A DNA stretch of 36,832 bases from a virus. This document shows, piece after piece, positions 8,515 to 16,910 of this stretch. The translations under genes were made by a program, and so were the position numbers. The first letter of the stretch is position 1. Every line of letters begins with the position of its first letter. Below the pieces are notes generated by a model that did no database searches, was not told where the DNA came from, and worked only from the letters and a program-made list of their open reading frames with translations. Location: positions 1 through 36,832 of the IMG/VR virus record IMGVR_UViG_3300017967_000079; one strand, written 5' to 3'.

Positions 8515-10411
8515 TTTGCCGTTTGGTTTGCTTGCGAGAAACCGCCGGGCGGAACAACGGGCAAACCGAACGAAGCAAATGCAACGTTGGCAATTGATTC
8601 ATTCCCGGCAAGAGCGAATAACATTCAACGCAAACGTTCGATTCTTTCGGCAAGTTGAAAAGAATGTTGTTCGCCGGTTTGAAGATTCGCGCGGCAACGC
8701 ATCAATCGAAGATTTGTTTCGTGGTGAATCGTGGCGCGATGAATTCAATTCTTTCATGCTTCCGTTATGGAATCAAACGATTTGGACGGGCGTCAAATTT
8801 GAAGCCGATTACATTGAAGCGGCGTTTGGCGATGGGGAAGATTCGGAACGTCAACGGCTGGATCCGGAAGCCGAACGCATTCTTTTGGAAGGGGATCCAC
8901 CGCCCTCGATTTATGTTGAACCGGATGAAGTTACAAAGGCCCGGATCCGAACTTGGTTGCGGGGCCGGGCGGTTGGCGTTTGGAACCGGATAGGCGAAAC
9001 AACAAAGGCCCGAATTCGGCGTTCGATCAACAAAGGCATTCGCGACGGTTTGAAGTTCAACGAAATGGCGGATTTGTTGCGGGCCGATCTTGCCGGTTAC
9101 ACGCGGGCGCAAGCGCGGCGGGTTGCCAGAACGGAAACAACCGGGGCAATCAATAACGGCCAATATCTTGAACGCAAAGAACTTGGTATTGAAAAAAAGA
9201 TTTGGATCATGCGGCAAGATGTAAAGGTTCGGCAACCGCCAAAATCCGAATTCAACCATTGGAAGGCGCATCGGCAAGTTCAGTTGAATGATGAACCGTT
9301 TATTGTCTCGAATGAACCGTTGATGTTTCCGGGCGATTCACGCGGTTCGGCTGGCAACGTTATCAATTGCCGATGTTCCGGGTTGTCTCATTTCGACGAT
9401 AAGCCGACACGGCGCAAGGCCCGGCCCGTTGCGCCGATCAATGCCGGAACTCCGCAAAGCCGTTTGATTCCGAAAGGCCCGGTTAATCGGAACGTTCCGA
9501 TTGAGGATCGAATTAAAAATGAAGCGGCGTTGCGAGAATTGCGCGAACAGATTACCGCAAACTATAAATCGTTGAACGCCGAAGCGAACAAAGCGAAACG
9601 CAAGGCAATTGACGATTATTACGAAGCGAATAAAAAGGCCATTCGGCTGACAGTCGATAAGGCGGATCCGGAAGATATTCTTGCGGCGCGCAATGAACGG
9701 AATGCGGCGATTGATCGTTATGTTGAAATCAAAAAGCAAGCGGCGGCGGCTGACGAACTTTCATACCAACAATCGCAAAAAATGTTTTCCGAAATTGCCG
9801 TTCCGCAAAACCGGCGCGGTTCGCTGAATATCGATTTGACGAACATCAAAAACAAAACGACGGTTCGCAAGGCAAACGAATCGGTTGATTTTCTGGAAAA
9901 GATCGTTGACCGATCAAACTTGCCCGAAGATCATGTTATGAACTTCAAGCAATTGCGAAAGAATCAACGCGCATATGCGACGGGCCGAAAGCAAAGTTCG
10001 CGAGTTCATTTGACGATCCATGATGATCTTGGAACTTACGCGCATGAAATGGCGCATACGATTGAAATGCGTTCGCCGGGCGTTCTCGATTCATGCGAAG
10101 AATTTATTCGGTATCGAATCAAAAAGGCGGGAACGCAAAGCGAACGATTGAAAAAAGTTTTCCCGGAAAGCGGTTACAGTTATAAGGAAATCGGAAACAA
10201 AGACGGCTTTGAAACGTTGGTTCGCGAAATGGGGCGAAGCGATTCCCACGCGTACTATATTGGCAAAACATACGAAACCGGAATGCGGCTTGAAGCGACC
10301 GAAGTTTTATCAATGGGCGTTGAATTTCTTTATGCCGATCCGGTTACGTTCGCGAAAACAGATCCGGAATTCTTTGATTTCATCGTTGGAGTTTTGAGGG
10401 GCGTTTTATGA
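8504..10411 (+). CDS. MuF-type head protein with C-terminal metallopeptidase-like domain
   Basis: A 635-residue protein whose preferred start (ATG at 8504, or 8507) overlaps the end of the portal gene; the frame is open upstream, but that stretch only mirrors the acidic repeat. The MuF domain spans roughly residues 150-300, with ARTETTGAINNGQ (about 208) and the closing INCRCSG (about 287). A Lys/Glu-rich helical linker follows. The C-terminal domain contains YAHEMAHTIE (H514, E515, H518), a zincin HExxH motif, and EATEVLSMG, whose Glu near residue 600 could be the third zinc ligand. MuF proteins are minor head proteins delivered with or near the DNA. MuF fusions to toxin or enzyme domains are known in temperate phages. 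The protease may process head proteins or act in the host after injection. Confidence 0.8.
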   Translation: MMNDLPFGLLARNRRAEQRANRTKQMQRWQLIHSRQERITFNANVRFFRQVEKNVVRRFEDSRGNASIEDLFRGESWRDEFNSFMLPLWNQTIWTGVKFEADYIEAAFGDGEDSERQRLDPEAERILLEGDPPPSIYVEPDEVTKARIRTWLRGRAVGVWNRIGETTKARIRRSINKGIRDGLKFNEMADLLRADLAGYTRAQARRVARTETTGAINNGQYLERKELGIEKKIWIMRQDVKVRQPPKSEFNHWKAHRQVQLNDEPFIVSNEPLMFPGDSRGSAGNVINCRCSGLSHFDDKPTRRKARPVAPINAGTPQSRLIPKGPVNRNVPIEDRIKNEAALRELREQITANYKSLNAEANKAKRKAIDDYYEANKKAIRLTVDKADPEDILAARNERNAAIDRYVEIKKQAAAADELSYQQSQKMFSEIAVPQNRRGSLNIDLTNIKNKTTVRKANESVDFLEKIVDRSNLPEDHVMNFKQLRKNQRAYATGRKQSSRVHLTIHDDLGTYAHEMAHTIEMRSPGVLDSCEEFIRYRIKKAGTQSERLKKVFPESGYSYKEIGNKDGFETLVREMGRSDSHAYYIGKTYETGMRLEATEVLSMGVEFLYADPVTFAKTDPEFFDFIVGVLRGVL

Positions 10412-10644
10412 TACGGCTGAAACGCGGGAAGGAAACGTTGGCAAGGTTGAACGCCGATTTGGTTTGGCTTTCGACGAATGAAACGCTTGCCGAACTTTTG
10501 AATGAAGCAACCGAACCATTGCTTCCGGTTCATCCGGCGGAAGGGGATCCGGGTTTGTTCATCGCGAATCAATTGGTTTCGCGGCTGGAAATCCCGGCAA
10601 AGGTAGCCGATTCGCGGAAAAAGATTATTTCAAGAATTTTTTGA
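10408..10644 (+). CDS. Hypothetical small protein
   Basis: A 78-residue protein overlapping the MuF gene by 4 bases (ATGA), so probably translated by coupling. It is mostly helical (LARLNADLVWLSTNETLAEL), with no membrane segment or cysteine motif. It is the last gene of the packaging transcript before the regulated promoter at 10653. Function unknown; an immunity or partner role for the MuF C-terminal domain is possible from position only. Confidence 0.55.
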   Translation: MIRLKRGKETLARLNADLVWLSTNETLAELLNEATEPLLPVHPAEGDPGLFIANQLVSRLEIPAKVADSRKKIISRIF

Positions 10645-10652
10645 TTTTCTTG

Positions 10653-10690
10653 TGATATCACATTGACCGAACGCCGATAAGTGCTATCAT
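10653..10690 (+). promoter_or_regulatory. Regulated promoter P1 with paired palindromes
   Basis: The -35 is TTGACC (10663-10668) and the -10 is TATCAT (10685-10690), with a 16-base spacer. A TGATATCA palindrome lies at 10653-10660, just upstream of the -35. A near copy, TGCTATCA (10682-10689), overlaps the -10; centres are 29 bases apart. Four more promoters of this design occur at 28773, 30504, 36045 and 36386. Two sites about three helical turns apart suggest repression by a dimeric regulator, perhaps phage-encoded, that covers both promoter boxes. Confidence 0.75.
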
Positions 10691-10694
10691 ACAA

Positions 10695-10715
10695 TTGTTG
10701 AAGGCAAGGCAACAA
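10695..10715 (+). promoter_or_regulatory. 5' leader hairpin of P1 transcript
   Basis: TTGTTG (10695-10700) pairs with CAACAA (10710-10715) around the loop AAGGCAAGG. The stem starts about where P1 transcription should begin. The same loop with different but complementary stems appears in the leaders at 28821 and 30552, which indicates selection on structure. Confidence 0.6.
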
Positions 10716-10746
10716 CAAATCAAACTTTTTTGAAAGGCGCGGAACT

Positions 10747-11202
10747 ATGATGACTCTCGAAACAAACGAAGCTTTGGAAATCTTGAATCCCTGTTGTGTT
10801 CTTACCGTTGATGCGGAAGTGAAACGGCTTCGCGGCGAAATGGAACTTGACGAACTTTTCGCCGATTGGTCGGATGAAAAGAAAAACAAATTCGCAACCG
10901 ATTACGAAGAAAATTTGCGAATCAATGAAAAGCTTGAAAACGCCGGGGTTGAAATCAAAACCGAACGGCATCTTGCGAAGATGACGAACATCGAAACCGT
11001 TTGGGGCGGGCATCTGAAAAACGCAACATGCCATTACGTTCGCCGGGTTGTTGTTTCGGGCAATACTTTTCCGATCAAAGACGCAATCAAATCGCTTGGC
11101 TTTAAATGGGAACGGCATGAAAAACAATGGGTTCGCGTTGCAAAGCGGGGCGTTGGTCGCGAAGCGAATGAAGTTCGCGAAGCATTGGCAAAGCTGGTTT
11201 GA
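10747..11202 (+). CDS. Hypothetical protein with DUF5710-like C-terminal segment
   Basis: A 151-residue protein, first gene after promoter P1, preceded by GAAAGGCGCGGAACT. Residues about 25-80 are helical and acidic. The C-terminal stretch SGNTFPIKDAIKSLGFKWE followed by HEKQWVRVA resembles the short DUF5710-like module (pattern T(F/Y)..KD.LK.LG..W....K.W) found in phage and plasmid accessory proteins. A stem-loop terminator follows 8 bases after the stop. Function unknown. Confidence 0.65.
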   Translation: MMTLETNEALEILNPCCVLTVDAEVKRLRGEMELDELFADWSDEKKNKFATDYEENLRINEKLENAGVEIKTERHLAKMTNIETVWGGHLKNATCHYVRRVVVSGNTFPIKDAIKSLGFKWERHEKQWVRVAKRGVGREANEVREALAKLV

Positions 11203-11209
11203 TTCAACC

Positions 11210-11240
11210 GGGGCCGTCGAAAGGCGGCCCGTTTTTTTCT
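11210..11240 (+). terminator. Intrinsic terminator after 10747 gene
   Basis: Stem GGGCCGTC (11211-11218) pairs with GGCGGCCC (11223-11230) around a GAAA tetraloop, with one G-U pair. It is followed by G and a run of seven T. The next gene starts only 35 bases past the stem with no promoter visible between, so some read-through is implied. Confidence 0.8.
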
Positions 11241-11264
11241 CTCATTCACTCGAAAGGCAAGGCA

Positions 11265-11615
11265 ATGGAAATTTATGTTTCTCCGGATTATGTTCAAGAG
11301 TTGGGCGAAGATGGGCCGTTTACGGCAACGAAATTTCACGTTGAAGCCGTTTACTATGACGGGCGGCGATATCATCATTTCAAACTGTTTGATCGGCTGG
11401 AAGATGCCGAACGGCTGAAAGAACGAATTGAATTCGCGGGCAAGTTGATCAAACCGGAATCGTCGGATTATTGGATTCGCGGGTTTGATGTTTACGGTTC
11501 AACGGCGTTTGAAGCGAACAACGGCGAAGGGCAACTTGCGAAAGCCGATGTTGAAGCCGAATATGGGCCGGGAACGTATCAACCGAATCATCCGGGTTAT
11601 ATTGGCCCGGCATGA
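11265..11615 (+). CDS. Hypothetical protein
   Basis: A 116-residue protein. The start is placed at 11265 because GAAAGGCAAGGCA lies directly upstream; an earlier in-frame start at 11199 would run through the terminator hairpin. The N-terminal 70 residues suggest a small alpha/beta fold (FHVEAVYYDGRRYHHFKLF, then a helix LEDAERLKERIE). The C-terminus is Gly/Pro-rich. It lies between two terminators and has no promoter of its own that I can see. Function unknown. Confidence 0.65.
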   Translation: MEIYVSPDYVQELGEDGPFTATKFHVEAVYYDGRRYHHFKLFDRLEDAERLKERIEFAGKLIKPESSDYWIRGFDVYGSTAFEANNGEGQLAKADVEAEYGPGTYQPNHPGYIGPA

Positions 11616-11639
11616 TTTGAGGCCGATACGGGCGAAACT

Positions 11640-11666
11640 GGCGCTTCTCACGAAGCGCCTTTTTTT
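11640..11666 (+). terminator. Intrinsic terminator after 11265 gene
   Basis: A perfect 8-base stem, GGCGCTTC (11640-11647) with GAAGCGCC (11652-11659), loop TCAC, followed by seven T. Strong by the usual rules. Confidence 0.88.
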
Positions 11667-11771
11667 ATGCGCGGGCGTTTCGGGTTGCGAAAAATTGCGG
11701 AAGCGGCTTAGATTGTTTTCAGTTCGGCAAAAAAACCGTTTCAACTTTTTCAATTCTGAAAGGCGTTTACG

Positions 11772-12056
11772 ATGTCACGAATCAACAAAGTCGCGTTCAA
11801 AGTGAAAGGCGGCCCGACAAAGATCAAAAACTTTGACGGCATTAGCTCGAAATATGACGGCGAAAAACTTTCGGCTGCAAACAAAAAAGAAATTCGATCA
11901 ATCGCGGCTGACCAATACGGCTGCAAAGAATCCGATATTATCTTTTCAGACGAATACACCGTTCCGGAAAAGCAATCCGAAAAAGAAACCGAAACCAAAA
12001 CCGAAACCGACAAGAGCAAAACGGGCGATAATACCGGCGGCAATTCCGGGAAGTGA
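11772..12056 (+). CDS. Hypothetical protein with charged tail
   Basis: A 94-residue protein preceded by GAAAGGCGTTTACG. The first 60 residues look folded (INKVAFKVKGGPTKI; KEIRSIAADQYGCKESDI). The last 30 are low-complexity Lys/Glu/Thr followed by GDNTGGNSGK. It opens the capsid-region transcript downstream of the terminator at 11640. A weak promoter may lie in 11690-11720, but it does not match the P1-type design. Function unknown. Confidence 0.55.
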   Translation: MSRINKVAFKVKGGPTKIKNFDGISSKYDGEKLSAANKKEIRSIAADQYGCKESDIIFSDEYTVPEKQSEKETETKTETDKSKTGDNTGGNSGK

Positions 12057-12119
12057 TCAATCCCAACTGAAAACATTCAACCGAATCAAAACTTCGCCAA
12101 GCGGCAAAAGGGTTCAAAA

Positions 12120-13379
12120 ATGGTAAAACGAAATTTCGATGAACAGTATGAATCGAATGAACCGTTAATCGGTCAAGCGGCGCTTGCCGATATTGCGGAA
12201 AAACAACCGGGAATCATAACACCGCGCGGCGAAGTTTGTTCGGTCGAACAAAAAGCAACCATTCAGGAAAAAAGCGAAGCGGAAGGATCTGCAACGTTTG
12301 TCGTTGTCACTCGCGGCAAAGAGGAAAACCGACACGGCAACAAAGTTCAAATCAAAGAAAACAAATACGGCGGGGGTTTGCTTGTCGATCAATACGCAAT
12401 GAATCCCGTTGTTCTTTTTGAGCATGGACACGTTACGCCGATCCCGATGGGCATGGCGCAAAAAGATAAGGGTTCGCCGGTTGAACTCCGGATGAATTCG
12501 ACGAAAGCGATTTCAAAAGTTTATTTCAATCAGGGGATTCAAATTGTTGAAGACGTTGCGAACTTGGTATTCGGCAACGCGATTCGCATGGCTTCAATCG
12601 GGTTCAACGTTCGCAAGGTTATGAAGCTTGCACGAAAACCAAATTCGACGGCGGAAGGCGTTGAAGACGTTACGCAATACTTTGGCGGGTATGATTTCGT
12701 TGAAGCGCTTTTGATGGAATGGAGCATTACCGTTTTGGGCGCGGATGCCGGGGCGCTGAAACAATCGGCAAGCCGAAAGGCCGTCAACGGGCATTCGCTT
12801 TCCGAACGAATGGTTCAATACTTGACGGCTGCGGCGGGGCCGTTGGTCAAACAGAATCAAAGCGGCTTCAATGGCTGGAATGCGTTATGGAATCCCGACG
12901 AACCGCAAACGAAACAATCGGCGTTTTGGATGCCGGAAGATGATGAACCGCAAGGCGGAACGCAAACGCAATCAACCGAACCGAACGTTGAAGTTCTCCG
13001 ATTCACTCCCGAAAAATTCCGCGAAATTATCAACAATGAAGTTCAATCGGCAATCGATAAGCTTTCCGAAGCGGGCAAAGCCGGGGCCGAATCCGGGCAA
13101 CAGTACGCGCAAGAAATCGGGGCCGGGGTTGACAATAATTCCGGAAACGTCGAAATTCAGCAAAGTCAATCGGAAGAAATCATTCGGTTTGATCAAATCG
13201 AACAACAGTATTCCGAACAAAAAACGCAAAGCGAACCGCCGTTGACGGCGGAACAAATTGCGGCGGCGGTTACTCAGCAAGTGAACAATGCGTTGGAACC
13301 GCGATTTGAAAAGCTTGAAAAAGACGCGAACAAATTTGAACAACAGTTGCGGCAAGCAACCGGGCAATTGCCGGGATGA
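12120..13379 (+). CDS. HK97-family prohead protease with scaffold-like C-terminus
   Basis: A 419-residue protein upstream of the major capsid gene. The N-terminal half shows prohead protease landmarks: PVVLFEHGHVTPIPMGMA (catalytic His about 102) and LMEWSITVLGADAGAL (nucleophile Ser about 202). The protease cleaves the capsid scaffolding domain and itself during head maturation. The C-terminal 190 residues or so are Gln/Glu-rich with long predicted helices (EKFREIINNEVQSAIDKLSE; LEPRFEKLEKDANKFEQQL), so the protein may be a protease-scaffold fusion. This is longer than the roughly 200-residue classical enzyme. The weak SD is AAAAGGG. Confidence 0.8.
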   Translation: MVKRNFDEQYESNEPLIGQAALADIAEKQPGIITPRGEVCSVEQKATIQEKSEAEGSATFVVVTRGKEENRHGNKVQIKENKYGGGLLVDQYAMNPVVLFEHGHVTPIPMGMAQKDKGSPVELRMNSTKAISKVYFNQGIQIVEDVANLVFGNAIRMASIGFNVRKVMKLARKPNSTAEGVEDVTQYFGGYDFVEALLMEWSITVLGADAGALKQSASRKAVNGHSLSERMVQYLTAAAGPLVKQNQSGFNGWNALWNPDEPQTKQSAFWMPEDDEPQGGTQTQSTEPNVEVLRFTPEKFREIINNEVQSAIDKLSEAGKAGAESGQQYAQEIGAGVDNNSGNVEIQQSQSEEIIRFDQIEQQYSEQKTQSEPPLTAEQIAAAVTQQVNNALEPRFEKLEKDANKFEQQLRQATGQLPG

Positions 13380-13546
13380 ATGAAATGGAAATCGAACGCG
13401 AAGCCGATAAAGCTTTGCGAGAAATAAAAATCAAATTGATCGAACGGTTGAAGGCCGGGCATGGTCAAATTGAAACCAACATCAAAATTCACGAATCGCG
13501 GGTTGCGATGTTGGACATAAAAGACGTTTCGCGATTCAAATTCTAA
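13376..13546 (+). CDS. Small charged helical protein
   Basis: A 56-residue protein starting MNEMEIEREADKALREIKIK. Its ATG overlaps the prohead protease stop as ATGA, the coupling seen throughout this phage. It is Glu/Lys/Arg-rich and predicted to be almost all helix. It ends just before the terminator upstream of the capsid gene. Its location between protease and capsid suggests an assembly role, which is inference. Short length is the main doubt. Confidence 0.55.
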   Translation: MNEMEIEREADKALREIKIKLIERLKAGHGQIETNIKIHESRVAMLDIKDVSRFKF

Positions 13547-13579
13547 TCACGTTTAACCAATGCGGTTATCGGACAAACC

Positions 13580-13628
13580 GAAGCCAACAATGAAGTTCCT
13601 ACGCGGGATCTTTGTTGACGGCTTTTTT
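13580..13628 (+). terminator. Stem-loop with T-run upstream of capsid gene
   Basis: AAGCC and AACAA (13581-13590) can pair with TTGTT (13612-13616) and GGCTT (13620 on), with a short bulge and a weaker inner helix, followed by eight T. It ends about 24 bases before the capsid ATG, leaving no room for a promoter between. It may act as a processing or partial termination element rather than a full terminator. Confidence 0.5.
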
Positions 13629-13651
13629 TTATGTTCTGGAGGATCCTTAGT

Positions 13652-15352
13652 ATGAATTTGCAGAAGAAAACTTTTCCCGGATTTTCCGGGGCAACAATGG
13701 CCGGGTTGAATTGCCGTTTGCCCGGTTTCAGACCTGCGTTGCAGGATGAAGAAAACGGCGACGGCGTTCCGGCGGGATCTTCCGGCGGCGGCGAAGGCGG
13801 CGGCAACGCTCTGAACGGCGGAACCACAGCCGCGCAGCAAACCCAAAACAACGGCGGAACGAATGAAGGCGGCAACGCTCCGAACGTTCCGGCGGGAATC
13901 ACGCAAACGCAACTTCAAGCGCTCGGCGGAATTGTTGCCGGGCAAGTACAACAATCGGTCAACAACCGGTTGGATCAAATTGAACAACGCCAAAACCAGT
14001 TTTCCGAAACGCTGGAAGATTTGCGAAAACCGCAACAACAAAACGGCTTCGGCGGTTTCTTTGTTCGACAAGGCGAAGATCCTTTGACTTCGCGCGGATA
14101 TGAATTTTGGCGGTTGATGTCGATGCGACAAGGCATCATCGCACAAGATCAATGCAAGGTTGAAATGGACATTCACAACACCTTGCACGATGCCTATGTG
14201 AAACATGGCTTTGAAAAGCATGATGCGAATTCGATTTTGATTCCGATTTCTTCGCAAGCTTTGGGCAACGTCGATATCGGTTTCAAAATGGAAATCCGAC
14301 AACGGATGATTCAAGGCGTTGCCGGTTTCGATCCGGATCATGCGGCTTGGAGTTTGCAACGAACCGGAATGACTCGCCAACAAGCGCTTTCGACGGTCGA
14401 TGATACCGGGCTTGGCGTTTTCCTCGGCCCGACTCAAATGGGCGAAATGATTGATTTGCTTCGCGCGAAAGAAGTGTTTTCGCGGGCCGGGGCAACTCAA
14501 ATCACGTTACCGCCGAACGGTCGAATCAAATTCAGCAAGCAAACCGGATCGGTGACGGCTGGATGGATCGGCGAAACGGCGGGCAACGAAACTTCGCCTT
14601 CAATGTCGCATTCGGAACCGTCAACGGGTTCGTTGAACATGCAAGCCAAAAAGCTTTATGTTCTGACGAAACTCCCGAACGAACTTTTGCGTTTCGGAAA
14701 CAGTTCCGTTGAAGCATTCTTGCGAAACGATATGGCGATTTCAGCGGCGCTGAAACTCGATTCAACTTCGCTTGACGGCGTTGGATCTGGCGATGCTCCG
14801 ACGGGACTGCTGAATTATTCCGGCGTTCTTACGCGGGATGCCGGAACGCTTGCGGCAAACGGGAACACGTTGGAACCGGAAGATCTTCAATTGATGATTT
14901 CGGATCTTGAACAACAGAATCATGATCCCGAATCGGAAGGCTTGACGTTCGTTATGCGTCCGGAACTTCACGCGCAAATCATGAATCGGCGCGCGTCGAT
15001 TTACGATGGAAGTTCAACTTCGGAAGTTGGTCAATTCTTGTTCCGCGCAAATCGCGATGATATCGCACGCGGAATGCCTTCAATGATCAACGGTTATCCG
15101 TCGTTGAAGTCAACGCAAGTTTCCAAAACCCGAACAAAGGGAAGCGGAACCGATTTGACTTATTTGCTCGCGGGGATCTTCCGTCATTGGATCATTGCAC
15201 GTTCGGGCGTTGCGGAATTCGCAACAACCGATTCGGGCGATACCGCGTTCACGACCGATCAAACGTGGATGCGAATGATTCAGCATGTTGACGTTGGCCC
15301 GCGCTACGAAGACGCGTTCGTTTACGTCGATGATCTTTTGCGTGAAATCTGA
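13652..15352 (+). CDS. Major capsid protein, HK97 fold
   Basis: A 566-residue protein. The start at 13652 is fixed by TGGAGGATCC, the only near-consensus Shine-Dalgarno noticed in the window, which fits a very highly expressed gene. Residues 1-40 are basic and hydrophobic, 40-85 are Gly/Asn-rich, and 95-150 form Gln-rich helices, together a likely delta (scaffolding) region removed by the upstream protease. From about residue 230 it follows the HK97 capsid pattern: LSTVDDTGLGVFLGPTQ, the E-loop segment GSVTAGWIGETAGNETS, KKLYVLTKLPNELLRFG and the C-terminal DLTYLLAGIFRHWIIARSG. It forms the icosahedral shell. It is followed by its own terminator. Confidence 0.88.
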   Translation: MNLQKKTFPGFSGATMAGLNCRLPGFRPALQDEENGDGVPAGSSGGGEGGGNALNGGTTAAQQTQNNGGTNEGGNAPNVPAGITQTQLQALGGIVAGQVQQSVNNRLDQIEQRQNQFSETLEDLRKPQQQNGFGGFFVRQGEDPLTSRGYEFWRLMSMRQGIIAQDQCKVEMDIHNTLHDAYVKHGFEKHDANSILIPISSQALGNVDIGFKMEIRQRMIQGVAGFDPDHAAWSLQRTGMTRQQALSTVDDTGLGVFLGPTQMGEMIDLLRAKEVFSRAGATQITLPPNGRIKFSKQTGSVTAGWIGETAGNETSPSMSHSEPSTGSLNMQAKKLYVLTKLPNELLRFGNSSVEAFLRNDMAISAALKLDSTSLDGVGSGDAPTGLLNYSGVLTRDAGTLAANGNTLEPEDLQLMISDLEQQNHDPESEGLTFVMRPELHAQIMNRRASIYDGSSTSEVGQFLFRANRDDIARGMPSMINGYPSLKSTQVSKTRTKGSGTDLTYLLAGIFRHWIIARSGVAEFATTDSGDTAFTTDQTWMRMIQHVDVGPRYEDAFVYVDDLLREI

Positions 15353-15363
15353 TTTTTGAAAAC

Positions 15364-15425
15364 ACGCGGGGCGGCGTTTCGTTCCCGGATTGCGCCTGCG
15401 ATTCGTTTCCCCGCGCTGTTTTTTT
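15364..15425 (+). terminator. Terminator after major capsid gene
   Basis: CGCGGGG (15365-15371) pairs with CCCCGCG (15409-15415), enclosing a long loop that could hold inner pairs. CTG and a seven-T run follow. Placement directly after the capsid gene fits boosted capsid expression. Confidence 0.7.
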
Positions 15426-15485
15426 ACTTTCAACTTTTTCGGCGCATTACTTTACAAATCAAATTCCAGTTCGGGAGTTACCAAA

Positions 15486-15890
15486 ATGGATTACAACGAT
15501 TTTAGAACAAACGTAGCAATCAAACATTCGATTGAACCGGGTTTCAACCAAAGCGGCGACGGAACCAAAAACGGCGATACCGTTGACTGTCAAGGAACGT
15601 CAAACGATTCCGTTGTTCAAGCGGCGGTTTCAAACGGGGCGGCAACGGGTTCTCCGTCAAGTTATACGCTCGATTGGAAGATTCAAGAATCAGATGATGA
15701 TTCAACTTGGAGCGATTGCGTTCAAAATCGCGCGACTCAAGTCACCGCCGATGAGTCACCGCAATTGATTCAGGCCCGTCGGTCGGCGCGATACGTTCGC
15801 GTTGTTGCAACCGTTGCGTTCACCGGCGGAACTTCTCCGACGTTGGATCTCGGCGGTCAAATCCTGTTGAAAAAACGTTCGGCGGAATGA
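15486..15890 (+). CDS. Putative virion structural protein
   Basis: A 134-residue protein. The start at 15486 follows TCGGGAGTTACCAAA. The sequence is Ser/Thr/Gly-rich with predicted beta strands (YTLDWKIQESDDDSTWSDC; ARYVRVVATVAFTGG; LDLGGQILLKKR), typical of small beta-sandwich decoration or head-fibre-like proteins placed just after the capsid gene. I cannot tell decoration from another head role. No enzyme motif. Confidence 0.6.
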   Translation: MDYNDFRTNVAIKHSIEPGFNQSGDGTKNGDTVDCQGTSNDSVVQAAVSNGAATGSPSSYTLDWKIQESDDDSTWSDCVQNRATQVTADESPQLIQARRSARYVRVVATVAFTGGTSPTLDLGGQILLKKRSAE

Positions 15891-15932
15891 TCTCCGTTTG
15901 ACTGGTTTTTGATTTAATTCGGAATTGCTTCA

Positions 15933-16547
15933 ATGGCGCTTTTCAATCTTACGGAACTGAAAACCTATTTGGGTATCACCGGAAACGATGAAGATGATCA
16001 ACTTCAATTCATCGTTGACGGCGTTAATAAAGCGGCGGTTGAACAGTTGGAACGTGATATTGAAAGCGCCGAAGCAACCGAATACTACGACGGGCATGAT
16101 GATAAAACGTTAATTCTTCAACGGCGGCCCGTTACGGCGGTTGCGGGCGTTTGGGTTGATCCAACGGGTTACGCCGGGCAAGGAACAAACGCATTCGCAT
16201 CAACAACGGAATGGACGGCGGGGAGTGATTTCTTCATTCGGGATACCGGCGAAGACGAAGACAACGGCGGCATTCTGGAAGCGATTTCGCGAATTTGGCC
16301 CTTCGGTCGAAAAAACATCAAAGTTACTTATACGGCTGGTTATTCAACAGTTCCCGAAGATTTGAAGCTTGCGTTGTTAAAAACGGCGGCAATCGCGCGG
16401 AAAAAAATCGATGTCGTTGGGGATATCACCGGCGAAACAATCGGTTCGTATTCTTATTCGATTGGCCAAAACGCGGCATCGGATCCATTGCTTTCGGATG
16501 TTGCGGCGGTTCTTTCGCATTACTCCGAAAAAACGATTGGATTCTGA
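15933..16547 (+). CDS. Head-tail connector (gp6-like adaptor)
   Basis: A 204-residue protein. The N-terminus FNLTELKTYLGITGNDEDDQ with a following helix, the EYYDGHDDKTLILQRRPV segment, and KVTYTAGYSTVPEDLKLALL match the phage_Gp6-like connector family that forms the ring below the portal. The position, two genes after the capsid, is as expected. It is slightly longer than HK97 gp6, owing to a central loop (GYAGQGTNAFASTTEW). Confidence 0.8.
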   Translation: MALFNLTELKTYLGITGNDEDDQLQFIVDGVNKAAVEQLERDIESAEATEYYDGHDDKTLILQRRPVTAVAGVWVDPTGYAGQGTNAFASTTEWTAGSDFFIRDTGEDEDNGGILEAISRIWPFGRKNIKVTYTAGYSTVPEDLKLALLKTAAIARKKIDVVGDITGETIGSYSYSIGQNAASDPLLSDVAAVLSHYSEKTIGF

Positions 16548-16550
16548 ACA

Positions 16551-16910
16551 ATGGCATTTCAAGCTTTGATGAAGGATAAATGCGATATCTTGCGTCCGAA
16601 CGACACGTTCGATGCGGGCGAAATCATCAAAGGAACTCCGACAACAGTTAAATCAAATCAAAAATGTTTATTGCAAGAAAAACCCGGTTCGATCATTCAT
16701 CATGAATCGGGAAAAGAATTGCGCTTTGATGCAACGCTTTTTCTTCCGTACAACGCGAATATCAAACCGCAAGCCGATGATGATGTGAACGATTCTATTG
16801 AAATGAAAAACCCAAAATCGGGAAGTTACGAAGTTCTTTGGGTTGGAGATATTGCCGGGCAACGGCATCATCTTGAAGCAAAGTTGAAACGCATTTTGAA
16901 AGTTGATTGA
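16551..16910 (+). CDS. Head closure / head-tail joining protein
   Basis: A 119-residue protein starting 3 bases after the adaptor gene. It is predicted to be mostly beta (DKCDILRPNDTFDAG; ELRFDATLFLPYNANI; SYEVLWVGDIAGQRHHLEAK), consistent with SPP1 gp16/gp15-type head closure proteins that seal the DNA exit. The call relies on order (adaptor, closure, neck, terminator) and fold-like pattern rather than exact motifs. Confidence 0.65.
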   Translation: MAFQALMKDKCDILRPNDTFDAGEIIKGTPTTVKSNQKCLLQEKPGSIIHHESGKELRFDATLFLPYNANIKPQADDDVNDSIEMKNPKSGSYEVLWVGDIAGQRHHLEAKLKRILKVD

